Shown: positions 23,083-34,115 of the stretch, piece by piece | Numbering within the stretch: position 1 is the first letter of the stretch | Layout: each line of letters begins with the position of its first letter | Assembly: GCF_002865645.1 (NCBI RefSeq) | Contig: NW_020194558.1 | Location: forward strand, 496,001-560,000 | Length of the DNA stretch: 64,000 nucleotides | Origin: Hyaloscypha bicolor E | Taxonomy: Eukaryota; Ascomycota; Leotiomycetes; Helotiales; Hyaloscyphaceae | Direction: 5' to 3' | Made by a program: the position numbers and the translations under genes | Notes under the pieces: generated by a model | Seen by the model: only the letters and a program-made list of their open reading frames with translations | The model's database searches: none | Told to the model about the DNA's origin: nothing

Positions 23083-23210
23083 GCAGAATGCGGTATTTTG
23101 GTTGCGGGCGATTTTTGGTGGGGTACGTACGTGCCACAAATCAGATATCGAAGGTCGAAAACCAGATTCGAAAATCGCTTGGTCTTCTGATCCTTACGGC
23201 TTTCCGTAGT
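23083..23210 (-). repeat. Right terminal inverted repeat of the 9.5-kb element
   Basis: Reverse complement of the left repeat with three transitions. Just outside (23217-23234) the terminal motif TACGGAAAGTCGTAAG recurs, suggesting a duplicated or nested end. Confidence 0.8.
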
Positions 23211-23609
23211 AGACGTTCTTACGACTTTCCGTAGCATTTTGGCTTGAGCTTCGGGGAGCAAATTGGGCCACAGTAATTCAATGAAGAATTAAACACCAAG
23301 AGTCATCTGGAGTAACATTCATCCGATGAGATGGTAATACGGCGCGATAGCTAAGGATGGGATCAGTCTCGGACTCTCGGCTAGTGCGAGAACACGCGCC
23401 GTTTATCTCTTTTCGGAAAGGACCTTCCTGTATGGACGTACTCCGTGACCAAAGGATGTCGCCGAGAATAAGCCCCTATTATAGCCGCATACTCGCATTC
23501 CTAGCGTAATTGTGTTGGATTAAGATCTGGTGAAAATGGAGCCTACCCCAATCCTTTCCACCGACCTCTTGTTTGCCTCCTCGCCCTGCAATACTGTGCT
23601 AGTACTATC

Positions 23610-24681
23610 ATGGATACCTCGATCCCACTAAATCCCAGCAATCTCGTCGTCATTACTGGCGGCGGCAGCGGTATGGCCTGTCCGGTCCCCGCTTTCACTA
23701 ACTAACCTTAACCCAAACCAGGCATTGGCCATGCAATTGCCTCCGCGCTTGTCCAAACCGGCGCATCCCGCATCTACATCCTCGGCCGGCGTCTCGCTGC
23801 CCTCGCCGACGCTGCCAGCAGCCTCAGCAACTCCGTAATCCCCATCGAATGCGACGTCACCTCCCCCACCTCTGTCTCCGCCGCCGTTTCGAGGATAGAG
23901 CAGGAGATCGGATATATAGACGTGCTAATTAACAATGCCGGCATGCAAGGGCCGAACCACCGGCCCGCGAATGATGCAGAGACCATTGAGGAGCTGCAGA
24001 GCATCCTGCTGAGCAATGCAGAAGGTTGGGAGGCCACGTTTGCGGTCAACTCTAGCGCGGTCCTCTATGTGTCCGCCGCATTCCTCAAGTTACTAGACGC
24101 CGGCAATAGGAGCCGTGGCTGGGAAGGAGGGAAGCTACCCGCGGATCGAGCTCGTCGGAGGGAGAAGGACAACCTAACGAAGATTCTGATCGAGCCAGAC
24201 GATGAGAGGACTAGCCAAATCATAACAGTTGGGAGCATATCAGGGCTTAATCGGTTTACAACGGCGGGGCTGGCGTATAGCTGCAGCAAGGCTGCGGCAA
24301 TACACTTGTGCAAGATGCTAGCGTACTTGCTGGCTCCATGGGGGATCCGAAGCAACGTGATTAACCCCGGAGGTGAGTTGTACTTCTACTTAATTACGCT
24401 GCTTCGAAGATTTGTCTGCGTAGAGTCCCCTCGTCGTTCTGTACCCCTAGATCTGAGAACGTCGTCGATGATCAACACTTGCCGTCGTAGTATACCCCTC
24501 GGTAATGACCGCCGGCTCGACAGACTCCTATAATTATAAAGAAGTCCCTGCTGGTTGCAAAGGCAGCTTTCAGGATATTGCTGGTGTTGTACTGTACCTG
24601 GTGGGGAAAGGCGGAGCTTACGTTAATGGTAGTATGAATACAGATGGAGGAAGGTTGAGCGTGATGCCTGCAACTTATTAA
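23610..24681 (+). CDS. Short-chain dehydrogenase/reductase
   Basis: Cytosolic NAD(P)H-dependent oxidoreductase of the classical SDR family, 300 aa. Exons are 23610-23670, 23722-24372 and 24491-24681. The cofactor motif TGGGSGIG (residues 16-23) is split by the first intron. NNAG is at 91-94. The catalytic Tyr and Lys lie in YSCSK (Y206, K210), preceded by SISGLNRF with the catalytic Ser region. The last exon gives NPGVYPSVMTAGSTDSY and the C-terminal GGAYVNGSMNTDGGRLSVMP. The 118-nt second intron is needed to reach that ending; read-through would stop early. It stands alone between the 9.5-kb transposon (400 bp upstream) and an AT-rich tract, with normal GC and no stops, so it has escaped the mutation that hit its surroundings. 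Substrate unknown. Confidence 0.9.
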
Positions 24682-27032
24682 GTCGTCTTCAAGGTGACAT
24701 GTACTTAGCAGATGAGTTGTATCGCGCACTTTGGACTTGCAAATTCGATGGTGAGGATTTTAGTTATATAAAAGCCATCGCACTTGTACGCCTCTCCCCT
24801 CTCTTTCATTTTCCTAGCCCAATATACATGCACATCTTGCTGCACCCGTACTCGGGAACACCACATCTGCTTCGTTGATTTCTTTTGCTCCCTTATCACT
24901 CTGTCCTCGTGCGTACCGTCAGGAGAGCGAGAATGCCGGTATATATCAGCGTGCGCGTGAGATGGTGAGGTGCTGGCGGATGCATTGCTTATTTTGCGCT
25001 GGCGGTCGAACTTGTCTTATAACAGGGGTACACGATTAACAAGGATGGGTCGTTGCAAAAGCTCGTGTAAGGATGTGAAGCTGTATATTGGAATTGGGAG
25101 GGAGTTCTTACTTCATTCTTTCGGTCGGGCTAGTCTTGCATAAACGGTATATTATTAATAAGGACAGGACATCGCAGAAGCTCGCTTGAGGATAAGAAGT
25201 AGGAGTTAGGATTTAGAAGGGACTTTATCGTAAATAATATATAAGAAGGTGTTATACTAAGTGTATTGTAATTAAAAATGTATATCTAGCTAGCTCGGAA
25301 TAAAATTCTCACTTGCCTTCCCTCTTCTACTTGCTTCTGGACCCTATTATACGCCTATCCCATACTATTATATTACTATTATTACCTTCTCCTTAATCGC
25401 CTCCAAACCCCCCTCTCCTTCTTTACCCCCGGATTTCCTCTCTCAATATTTATTTGTACTATTAGATCTGTTCCGTCCGGCCCCGGAAGTTTTCTAATTA
25501 TAAATTCCGTATCCCTAAACTTCCTACTCGTCTTTAATCCCCTTGGCTATAGCAATATAACTTTTACCCTCCTTGCCCTTATCTTTCTTAGTAGCTCTAA
25601 TAATATCTGCTCCGGTATTCTTACTCCCAAATCTAGAATCTCGATAAGTAAGGTACCGACCCGCAAGCGGGCAAAGGCATACCAGAAAGCTTCTTACTTG
25701 GCTTTATTAGCTTTGGGATTAGTATTAGCGGCCGTAAAGCCAATGGGCCAGGTACGGGATAGCAAGTATATAGGGCTAATAAAGGAGATAAAGAGATAAA
25801 GATATACAAGGGCTATATAAGGGGCAGGGACAGTAGTAATAAGTTATGTAGCGGCACTAATAGAGAGGCGGAAGGTAGTAAATAAGTAGATATTTTTAAT
25901 AAATTCAAGATAGCAATTAGGCCAGATTAGCTAGAATAGTAGTATATAGCATATATTATATATTAGGTAGGGCTTATATTTGCCTATAGCTCAAGAGTAA
26001 GAGTAATATTTTCTAGTTATCTTATATGCTTTTTTAATAAGCGGTATTATACGAAATATAGATACCGTTTCTAGCGCTCTGGGTTTACAAATAGATTATT
26101 ATAGTTCAGGTTTCGATATTCTGGTTACCTAATACTATTACCTAACAAGTAATATAGGAATACATATAGGGAAATTTAGAATACTAAGCCCCTTACGGGC
26201 TTAGTATATTACGGGTATACTTTACTCTTATAGTCTCCTATATTCTAGCTTTCCCTCCTTTAAGCTTTAAATCGTCTTTATAAGGGACCTTCTATCTTGC
26301 TTTCCAAGCACTAAATGCCGTACTCGTAATAGATATATAAAGTTAGTAATATGCAATATATGTATATATATATTAGTTTGCTATTGGAAAGAAGGATATA
26401 TTACACCATTTTATAAGAGTAAAGAATGTGGGTATAGATTTGATACCGGATTGAGGGAGGGAGGGTACTAAGAAGCTGAGAGTGGATTTGTATATATATA
26501 GCAGATGCCGGTTGGGGATTAGTAGATATGGATATAAGGGTGAGGAGGCTCGTAAATCGAGGCTAGTGAACCATAATATGAGCTTTGAGGGGTGATTTCG
26601 GGCTGCTATTATGGGGTCCTTGCGCGAAGGAGACGAGGACGAGGAGGTTCGATTAGGCATAAAAGACGTATTATAGTAATAGCTTGAGAGTATTAGGGCC
26701 TGTAGTCAACGTATGGGATTAATGCTATAAAGGCTGTCTAGATACAAGAAAATTCAATTATATGTCAAAGTCAATTTGCTTACTAAAGCGGAGGTTGGCC
26801 ATAAATCAACTCATGGAGCCTCTGCTAATAGGGATCTGGGACCCATATTAATTTATAGTACAGGTCTAGTATATATAGCAAGGGCCGATTCGAAGTCTCG
26901 CTTGACCCCAGTGTGTCGCGGTTCGAACATCTAGACCCCCTAGGCGCATTCGCAATGCTAATTAATCTTCGGAAAGAATGGCACCACACGGGGCAATCTC
27001 AAGAGCTCTAAACCAATTTCGACAATCCTACC
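24682..27032. other. AT-rich relic tract
   Basis: No gene supported. Two imperfect direct repeats near 25027-25087 and 25146-25206 share AACAAGGA/AATAAGGA, GCAAAAGCTCG/GCAGAAGCTCG and AGGAT. A short plus frame around 25640-25880 (RKRAKAYQKASYLALLALGL, interrupted by TAA/TAG) looks like a decayed transposon ORF. TTCGAAC near 26920 resembles a tRNA T-loop, but no cloverleaf forms around it. Confidence 0.4.
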
Positions 27033-27722
27033 TCATGCAAGCAAGTCTTGATCATCATCTAACAGCCTAGCGTGCTCAAGAAAAATTCGGTAGTATGCAG
27101 CTGTGGCATCAACCTCCCTCAACACCCGTCTCGACCAACACCGGCCTGCATCTGCTACCGATGCACCAACTACCTTCCCCTCAGAATCGTCCAGAAGATG
27201 GCGTGTAGTCTCAGGCAGCTCATCCATGCTGAGGCCAGTGGGAACGAATTGCAACCAAGGAACAAGTCTGTCATCGTGCCACTCCTTGAACAACTCCTGC
27301 TGAAGCACTAAACAATTCGACTTCAACAATCTGTAGTACCGTCCACTGAAACTATTTCCGTTCACTTCACATAGTAGCTTGCATTGATTCGCGTCTTCAT
27401 TGTTTTCTCGTTCGGCCTTGTGAACGTACTCTTCTTGTTCTTTGCACTCTTCGTCACCACACTGTATGAAACCAGTAAACTTGACATCAAATTTTTGTTG
27501 TTGCTCGCTCATCGTGCTTTTGTGTACCGCCCAGTTTCCCTCGGTTGTTTTGAGGAGTCGGAATTCGGCATCAGGGAAGTTTGTTAACTTTACGAAGCGT
27601 TGTCTGCGACCCATTTTCCAAGACCCTTTGGTCCAGTGGCCTCCTGTATTCGACACTCTCCAGTAGATTGCGTCCTTCTGATCTCATGGCACATCCTTGA
27701 ACTCATCATACCCCGTGAAGCC
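27033..27722 (-). pseudogene. Truncated GT90 (CAP10-domain) glycosyltransferase relic
   Basis: C-terminal third of a CAP10/GT90 protein. Visible signature: EVNGNSFSGRYYRLLKSNCL, VLQQELFKEWHDDRLVPWLQ, FVPTGLSMDELPETTRHLL, AGRCWSRRVLREVDATAAYY. Upstream the frame continues through GFTGYDEFKDVP, a TGA at about 27684 (a Trp in the family context PWDQKDAIYW), and YWRVSNTGGHWTKGSWKMG. The frame then ends near 27722 with no further homology and no ATG; the codon at 27656 is GTG. So two-thirds of the gene, including the signal anchor, is missing. Functional members transfer xylose or related sugars in the Golgi. One nonsense change plus truncation suggests fairly recent loss. Confidence 0.75.
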
Positions 27723-27962
27723 GTCCTGGAAATAGGCAGAGATTTACCAGGCAGCCCATCCCTGTGTCATCATGAACAAAAGTAACTTCTCTTTCCTCTT
27801 TTTCTCCTTCGAGACAACAAGGGTTGAGCGCGAACCGGCAAAGGAGCAAAATATTACATGTTAGACCACGTCGTGGAGTTAGTCATTGTTTTAGTGTATA
27901 TGCTTAGAAACATGTTTTATTCTAGGTGACTCAGGTGAGGAGAAAAGAAAATAGAGCCAGTA

Positions 27963-28384
27963 GCTGATCCATAGTATCGCTTAAGCTGATCACTATTATC
28001 AATTAGCGAGAATACCCTTGTATTTTCCATAATATGGATCAACTTTCCTCACCAAAAACCACACTGTATATACTAGCTTTAATGATATATAGACACCTGT
28101 CCTCGTTCACACCCTTCTTTCAATCCCGACCTCCTCCCAATGGCCCGCCAGGCGCCCGCTAGGCATACTCCTAGCATATGCTTAACCTTTACTATTACTA
28201 AGAAGCATATAAGTAAGTTAGAATATATCTTGCTTTACTATTGTTATTGCTCTAGTATATACTCGGTATATGGAACCCATATACTCAGCATATGCTAACT
28301 CTAACCCGTAGGAGATCAGCTAAATAAACGAGCATATGCAGAGTTTGATAATAGTGATCAGCTTAAGCGATACTATGGATCAAC
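27963..28384. mobile_element. 422-bp MITE with 40-bp inverted repeats and TA flanks
   Basis: Left end 27963-28002 and right end 28345-28384 are inverted copies: G(C/T)TGATCCATAGTATCGCTT followed by AAGCTGATCACTATTATCAA, with one difference in 40. TA flanks both sides (27961-27962, 28385-28386). The interior is AT-rich and non-coding. This fits a non-autonomous mariner-type element and is unrelated to the repeat at 12843. Confidence 0.8.
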
Positions 28385-28898
28385 TAAAACCTCCAGAAAA
28401 TGACGTGGGATCGCTCCTTGTGCACCGTGGAGAAGAAATGAGAATATCAGTCCTAATGTTGTGACGTCAGCGTCACATGACTTGGCCCTAGCGTGGCACC
28501 CTGTACTTAGCTCGAGCTCCCCGCTCCTCTCTTCTCTCTTTAGACGTTACATACACACCCAAAAAGAGCTGTTTACCAGACCAGGTCTTCAGCCCAGGGA
28601 CGTGATACCTAAGAAGCCTTGACGGAAATCCGAGGCTGGTCTCAAGTTTCCCAGTACTAGACCAAGACTGGTATCGGCCTCTGCGCGAGATCATATCCAA
28701 ATCTCCTTGTAGGGGAAGTCAATCCCATTTGTTGAAATATAGTATTTTTACGTTCATGCAAGCATACAAACGCTTTCCCTGACGTCGTGGTATCTTCGAC
28801 CAAATTTTACACCTTGCAATTCTCACTACCCGTATACTCGGTCCTCTCTGTTTCCTTGTCTGTTAGCGCTGCTAAGACACTCTCAGACTCCCCAACAC
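28385..28898. other. Intergenic, no gene supported
   Basis: Lies downstream of the second Zn2Cys6 gene. One minus frame of 70 codons (28488-28700) has no motif. Confidence 0.45.
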
Positions 28899-30898
28899 TT
28901 AACGCAGCGATGGATCAATAAATTCCATCCCCATTTCCTCCTTCACAATTGACTTGTCCCCAGCCTCCGCACAGACACGGCTATCCCACACCCCCTCTCT
29001 CCTCGGCCTCATCGCCTTGAATACTTCGACAGCCTCCCTCCTCAACCCTCGATCCGGACACAACATCACCACTAGTGAAAGAGACGAAATGATCCCAATA
29101 TCGAACACAAATCCCTTCGAGAACTTAGGGTGTGCCACAAGACGTCGTGAGAAGTTGAGGATTGCGTGGACGGTGGGGAACAAGGCGGTGTTTTCCTGTG
29201 TTGGGTGGGGTGGGGAGTGAGACGAGCTGCGGCGGTGCGAAGGCACATTTGGTGGAACACTGAGAGATCCGCCGGAAACTGTTCGCGTCACTGGTTCGAG
29301 ATCGCTGAAGGGTGAGGAGTGGAAATTCGAGAAGGAGGAGGATCGTTGTTTGGAGACATCGGAGAAGGAAGGCGGGAAGAAGCCAGTGAGGACGAGTTCT
29401 GCAGCCAAGGCTTGGATGTGTAGTATTGCGGCGGGGATGAACATTGCTTCTCCAGCGGGAGTCATCGCGTAGTTCAATAGTGGCGAGAATGCATCGTGCC
29501 AGAGTGCCAGCCGCTGACTGATGATAGCAGAGTCCTGTGGGGTTTCATATGATTGATACCATTGCTGGACCTGCCACGGAACGGCCCCGATGTCAGGACT
29601 TAGATCTTCTTGTTTGTCGTTCTGCCATAGCTTTGACATAGATTCTGGTGCTTGGGAGCAAGGAAACATCCGCCACCGTATATCATCCAGGTATGTTCTT
29701 GCTTCCTCGATAGCTGAGAAGATCATGGGAATTTCGAAGGGTTCTGCTGGGAAGATGAGGTTGAAGATTCGACCTGCTGGGCGAGGTGACTGTCCTTTCT
29801 GTCGACATAGAAGAGAGAGAGATGGACGATCTATACGCATGAAGGCCAGGAGCAGCTCGTCGTTGACCGGTGTGGTGATTGGCTGAGAGCTAAGAGATCT
29901 CGCAGAAGGAATCTGGTATGCATGAGGTTCGCTCGATAGCTTTTTAACAATGATTTCTAGAGCAATTTGTATATGCGTCATGGTTGGAGTAACGTCTGCC
30001 TGAAGGCTCTCAAAACAGAAGATCAGCAACGCGCTGATCATTGCCGTTCTCACTGAGTCTGAACAGGAGAGTATAATCTGTCGATGGATAGCCTTGAGAG
30101 CTTCTCCGTATTGTAGCAACGCGTATTGACGGTGGAAATCGGAAGCAGTGTTCCAGTGGCTTCCTGGCAGAAGAGAGACAGCCATGCTCATAGCTGCTGT
30201 CGCGATTGTTAACTGCCGGATCTCAGCATTGTCACATGCCTGTAAGATGACTGTATTCCACAGTGTGGGAGAGAATCCACCAGCTAGTTCGATGGCGGTG
30301 ACGTCCCGAAAGTGGCAGAGATATTGAAGTTCTGCTTCGTCTTGGAAAGTGATCCCCGGAGGAATAGCAGGATTGAACTGTGTAGCCGGTGTACTGGAAG
30401 AGAGGAGAGTAAACCGAGCATCAAGCGGCGGAGGAAGCTCCGGTATAGGTTCTGCAGGTACAACCTTGGACAGAAGTCTCCGTTTCGTGGTAGGAATGGT
30501 GTCTTTTGGTGGAGTGTCTTCTTTGGAGGTATATCCAGCGCATTTTCGACCAAAGTTGGCGCATCGTAAGCAATTCGGTTTCGTCTCATCGCATTTCACG
30601 CGTCGTGACCTATTGTTTCATGAAATCAGTAAAGATGAACACTGAGACAAATCAGGGCCTTCTAGCTTCTGAAAAGGTTGCAGTGTGTCGTGTTTGGTGT
30701 TGCTCAGCCGTTTAACTCCTTTTGGACAAGTCATAGAGGAGTAGAGCATTTCAACGTGTTTTATCGTAATTTTCGTATAGACCGTCCAATAGAATATAGC
30801 ACTTACTTGCAAGTGTGACATCCCGACTTCACTTTTGGCCTAGACGCTCTCGGTTTCTTTGGGTGACTTAACTCGGGCTCTGGAAACGGTCTTTCCAT
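28899..30898 (-). CDS. Zn2Cys6 fungal transcription factor (copy 2)
   Basis: Zinc-cluster regulator of 600 aa from exons 30807-30898 and 28899-30609, joined over a 197-nt intron. ATG at 30898. The zinc cluster has Cys 27, 30, 37, 44, 47 and 54 (GCHTCKSRRVKCDETKPNC, LRC, RKC), again interrupted by the intron right after CxxCK. The following region (FQDEAELQYLCHFRDVTAIE, LAGGFSPTLWNTVILQACDN) is clearly related to copy 1 (YQYWLYFRDEVVHDLAGHVP). A Ser/Pro-rich low-complexity loop near residues 435-500 (RRSSSHSPPHPTQ) is absent from copy 1. Both end in the R-R-E-A-(I/V) helix (GLRREAVEVF here, GIREEAIRIL in copy 1). Frame intact; normal GC. Confidence 0.88.
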
Positions 30899-31780
30899 TA
30901 TCGGCCGGCGAAGGGGTCTCTAAGGACCAAATTGGACGCCCAAGATAGAGGTTAAAAAGCTCGAAATCACGAGCTCCGAACTTGGAACTTTCTGTCGCTG
31001 TTACCAGATTCTCCGATGAATGCCGTCGTAGCTAATATACCATGCGGATTTTGTGAGCTTCTATATCCGACGTGAGTTCTCAGTGAAGGTATCACTTGAA
31101 CTCGTTTACGTGGGCCAATCAAAACAGAAGGAAGATAACTCCAACCACTAGAGCTGCTGCAGCGGCTACGCCGAAAGAGATCGCCCCTGCTGATGTAAGA
31201 GATGGAAAACAAACTTTGCCGATCCGCCTCAGTCTGCCTGGTGAGGCATCCCGACTCATCATGAATCTGCATTATTAATAACGAAGTTCCTTCTTGGCAC
31301 GTGGATTCGCTCGCTCGCATCTCCCTACAATCGAGTTGGATCGACCCAAACGATGATCCACTTCTCAACCCTTCCCGATTGTACTAAGGGATGGAGCGTT
31401 TCTGCCACTACAGTAGCTGTGCTTATGCAAATCGCGCGAGGTGATTAGGCTGCTATCTCTTCGCCTGCGAAGCCATGTGGCAAGGATCGCCTTCCCCTGG
31501 GCAGGGGCGAAGGCCCGACTTTTGGGGATGGTGTCTTCTAGAAGGCTGGAAAACGAGGAAGAGGTTCTATTTTGTGGCTACCTCGCCTCCTCCCCCTTAA
31601 GGTGTGTCACAAGCCACAACTTTAGTGTTCGAATCATGCTTTAGGGCTGAGCTAGAGTCAGCGACTAGCGCTCCCGTCGTAAAAGTTGCTCTAGCAGCCA
31701 ACGAATTCTCCGAGGTGCCAATCAATCTTTTTCAAATTCACAACTAATCAGTGGAAAGTTAGTTGCTTTCGTGACAGTCT
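30899..31780. other. Intergenic, upstream of the regulator
   Basis: No gene supported. GC drops sharply from about 31740 into the AT block. Confidence 0.45.
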
Positions 31781-32791
31781 TAATAATATAACATAGTCTA
31801 CAATAGAGTTCGAAATCGACTTTAGTTTGGAACACTCAATTATTTTATTTTTGACCTATACTTTATATATACTAATCCTCAATAACCACGGAGTAGTTAG
31901 TCGCCTCCCTCTATACGTAATTTGCCTCGGAACTTTTCACAGCCAGTTATCGGTATTACTTCTACAATATTACGTAAGAGTATTAATATTGTATCTAAAG
32001 ATTGCTTCCAGCTTTATAAAACGTTCTAGTAATTTAACTTGCTTATTTATTAATAGTTATTATTTTAAATACTAAGTTTTATTTCTTTAATTATATTATT
32101 ATATTATTAATTCTAAGTTTTTTTTAAAAAATATTATTATAAATTAATTAAATTAAAATAGAAATTTTATTAATAAGTTAAATTATATTTAAATTATTAC
32201 TAATAGCTTTATATAAGCTTTAAAGCTAATAATAATTTTATTTTAAAGTCGTCTCGAGTTATTAAATTACTTTAGTATTTATAAACTTAATTAATTATAT
32301 TAACGATTTTAAACTTACTTATTATAATATTAAATTATATTATAGTTTTAATATTTCTTATATAACTCGCTATTTATAATATATTATAAGCTAATTATTT
32401 AAAGTAATTTAATTATATAATAATATAAAATAATTAAATAACTAATTTATATTATATTATTAATATTTTTTTATTAATAAATTATAGTTAATTATAGTTT
32501 ATAAAAATAATATAAACTTATATAATTAATATTTTTTAATTTAAAAATATTATAATAAAATAAGTATTATAATAATTATAAAGAATATATATTAAGCTAA
32601 AAATACTAGCTAATATATTAAAGAAATATTTAAATTATTTAAGTTATTTAAATATATATTTAATAAATATTAAATAAAATATAAGTAAGATATTTTTAAT
32701 TAAGTAAAAATAAATAAGACCTATTACTTTATTTTATGTTATTTATTTAATATACTAGTACTAATTATATATTATATAATTAGTATTATAA

Positions 32792-32855
<64 letters not shown>

Positions 32856-33770
32856 CTAAATATAAAGAAAAATTCTAATATATTTTATTAATACTTTATT
32901 ATAATTATTATATAAAATAGTAATATTATATTTATATTATATATCTTAAAGATATACTTTTTAAATAAATATAAAAATAAGAAAGAAACTTGCTTTATAT
33001 ATATATTAAAAAGCTAAAATATTATTAAAAAATAGCTTTTTTAAAAGCAAGAAAAAGAAATTAAACGAAATTTAAGTTTTTAATTATATAATATAATATT
33101 AAAATTACTTTTATAAGTACTACTTGTAATTTTATTAATTTATTAAATAAAAAATAATTAAGAATATATAAGTTTTTTAAAGTATATAAACTATAATAGA
33201 AATATAAGCTTTTATAATATGAAATTAGGAAATAAAGATTAATTAATTTCTTAAAAGAAAAAAATATTTATAAAGTAAAATATTTATAAATTATAAGTAC
33301 TCGAATATTTAAAGGTTATATAATTGTATTATATAATTATAAAGTTAAAATTCTTATTATAAATCCTTTAAAGTATATAAGCTATTATAATTACTTTATA
33401 GCTATTTTATTTAACTTTTATTAAAGTCTTTTCTAAATTCTTTCTTTTATATATTAAGATTATTATAAATCTTATTATTCTTATAGTTATATAAATTATA
33501 ATTAAATAATATTTTTAATAATTATAAAAGTTATAACTTTAAGACTTTAAGAAATTAAAAATAGTTTCAAATTTCTAAATAAGAAAAGTAATATTAAAAA
33601 AAGACCTTTAAAATTTTATATATTAAAAAGATTCTATTAAAAGAATTCTAATTAGTCTAAATTAAAGAGAATAATTAAAAAGTATATTAATTATTTATAA
33701 GCTTATGAATATCTTATATTATAAGTAATTTATTATATAAAAACTAAAAAGCAATGAAAAGTTAAGTGCA
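31780..33770. other. Extreme AT-rich, RIP-like block
   Basis: About 2 kb composed almost only of A and T with scattered GC, no open frame of note except a meaningless 82-codon one at 31827. This is what repeated C-to-T mutation leaves of an old repeat. No inverted ends were recognised. A trinucleotide run lies inside. Confidence 0.6.
32797..32852. repeat. (AAT)n microsatellite
   Basis: About 18 uninterrupted AAT units inside the AT-rich block. Confidence 0.85.
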
Positions 33771-34115
33771 ATGTGTGCAATATTATTAAGTCATGTTTTT
33801 TTCGGGGTTTTGGCAGGAGTATTGCTATCGGCCTCGGTATTTGTCAAGCACGAACATGACTCCTTTGGGCGGACAATCCTGGTTTGGGAATGCTACGCTA
33901 GCTAAACAGAGGGGTATACAGGGGTTAGCAGAGGCATCCTCATTTTGTATCTATTAGTAACATTTAATCGTATTATTATGTACCAGCCGTAGCCGCCTGT
34001 ACGCCGCTGTATATTCAAATCATTAAGTGATCGATCCAGGCCGTCACCACTCGCACACCCCTCATTCTCCTTTCCCGCCGAAGCTGTTGTAAAGCGCATC
34101 AGCTCCTCACAACGA

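Larger units (their letters stand above)
13738..23210. mobile_element. ~9.5-kb transposon bounded by 128-bp inverted repeats, interior decayed
   Basis: Positions 13738-13865 and the reverse complement of 23083-23210 align over 128 bp with three differences, all transitions. The interior is very AT-rich and holds at least four degraded coding regions: a lysine-rich coiled-coil-like protein (14572-16593, +), an unidentified protein (about 18096-18830, +), an integrase/DDE-core transposase (19424-21174, -) and a Cys-motif protein (about 22032-22920, +). A four-copy tandem array lies just inside the left end (14138-14392). The termini ACTACGGAAAGCCG... are also found at 61082. Exact target duplication is unclear: TA is part of both ends (ACTA/TAGT), consistent with but not proof of TA insertion. 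In-frame stops rather than frameshifts dominate, as in RIP. Confidence 0.72.

Noticed and set aside
23774..24355. Minus-strand frames of 91 and 96 codons over the SDR gene
   Set aside because: Shadows of the strongly supported plus-strand dehydrogenase.
26900..26960. Possible tRNA (GGTTCGAACAT resembles a T-loop)
   Set aside because: The bases flanking the TTCGAAC loop do not pair and no acceptor or anticodon stem could be drawn.
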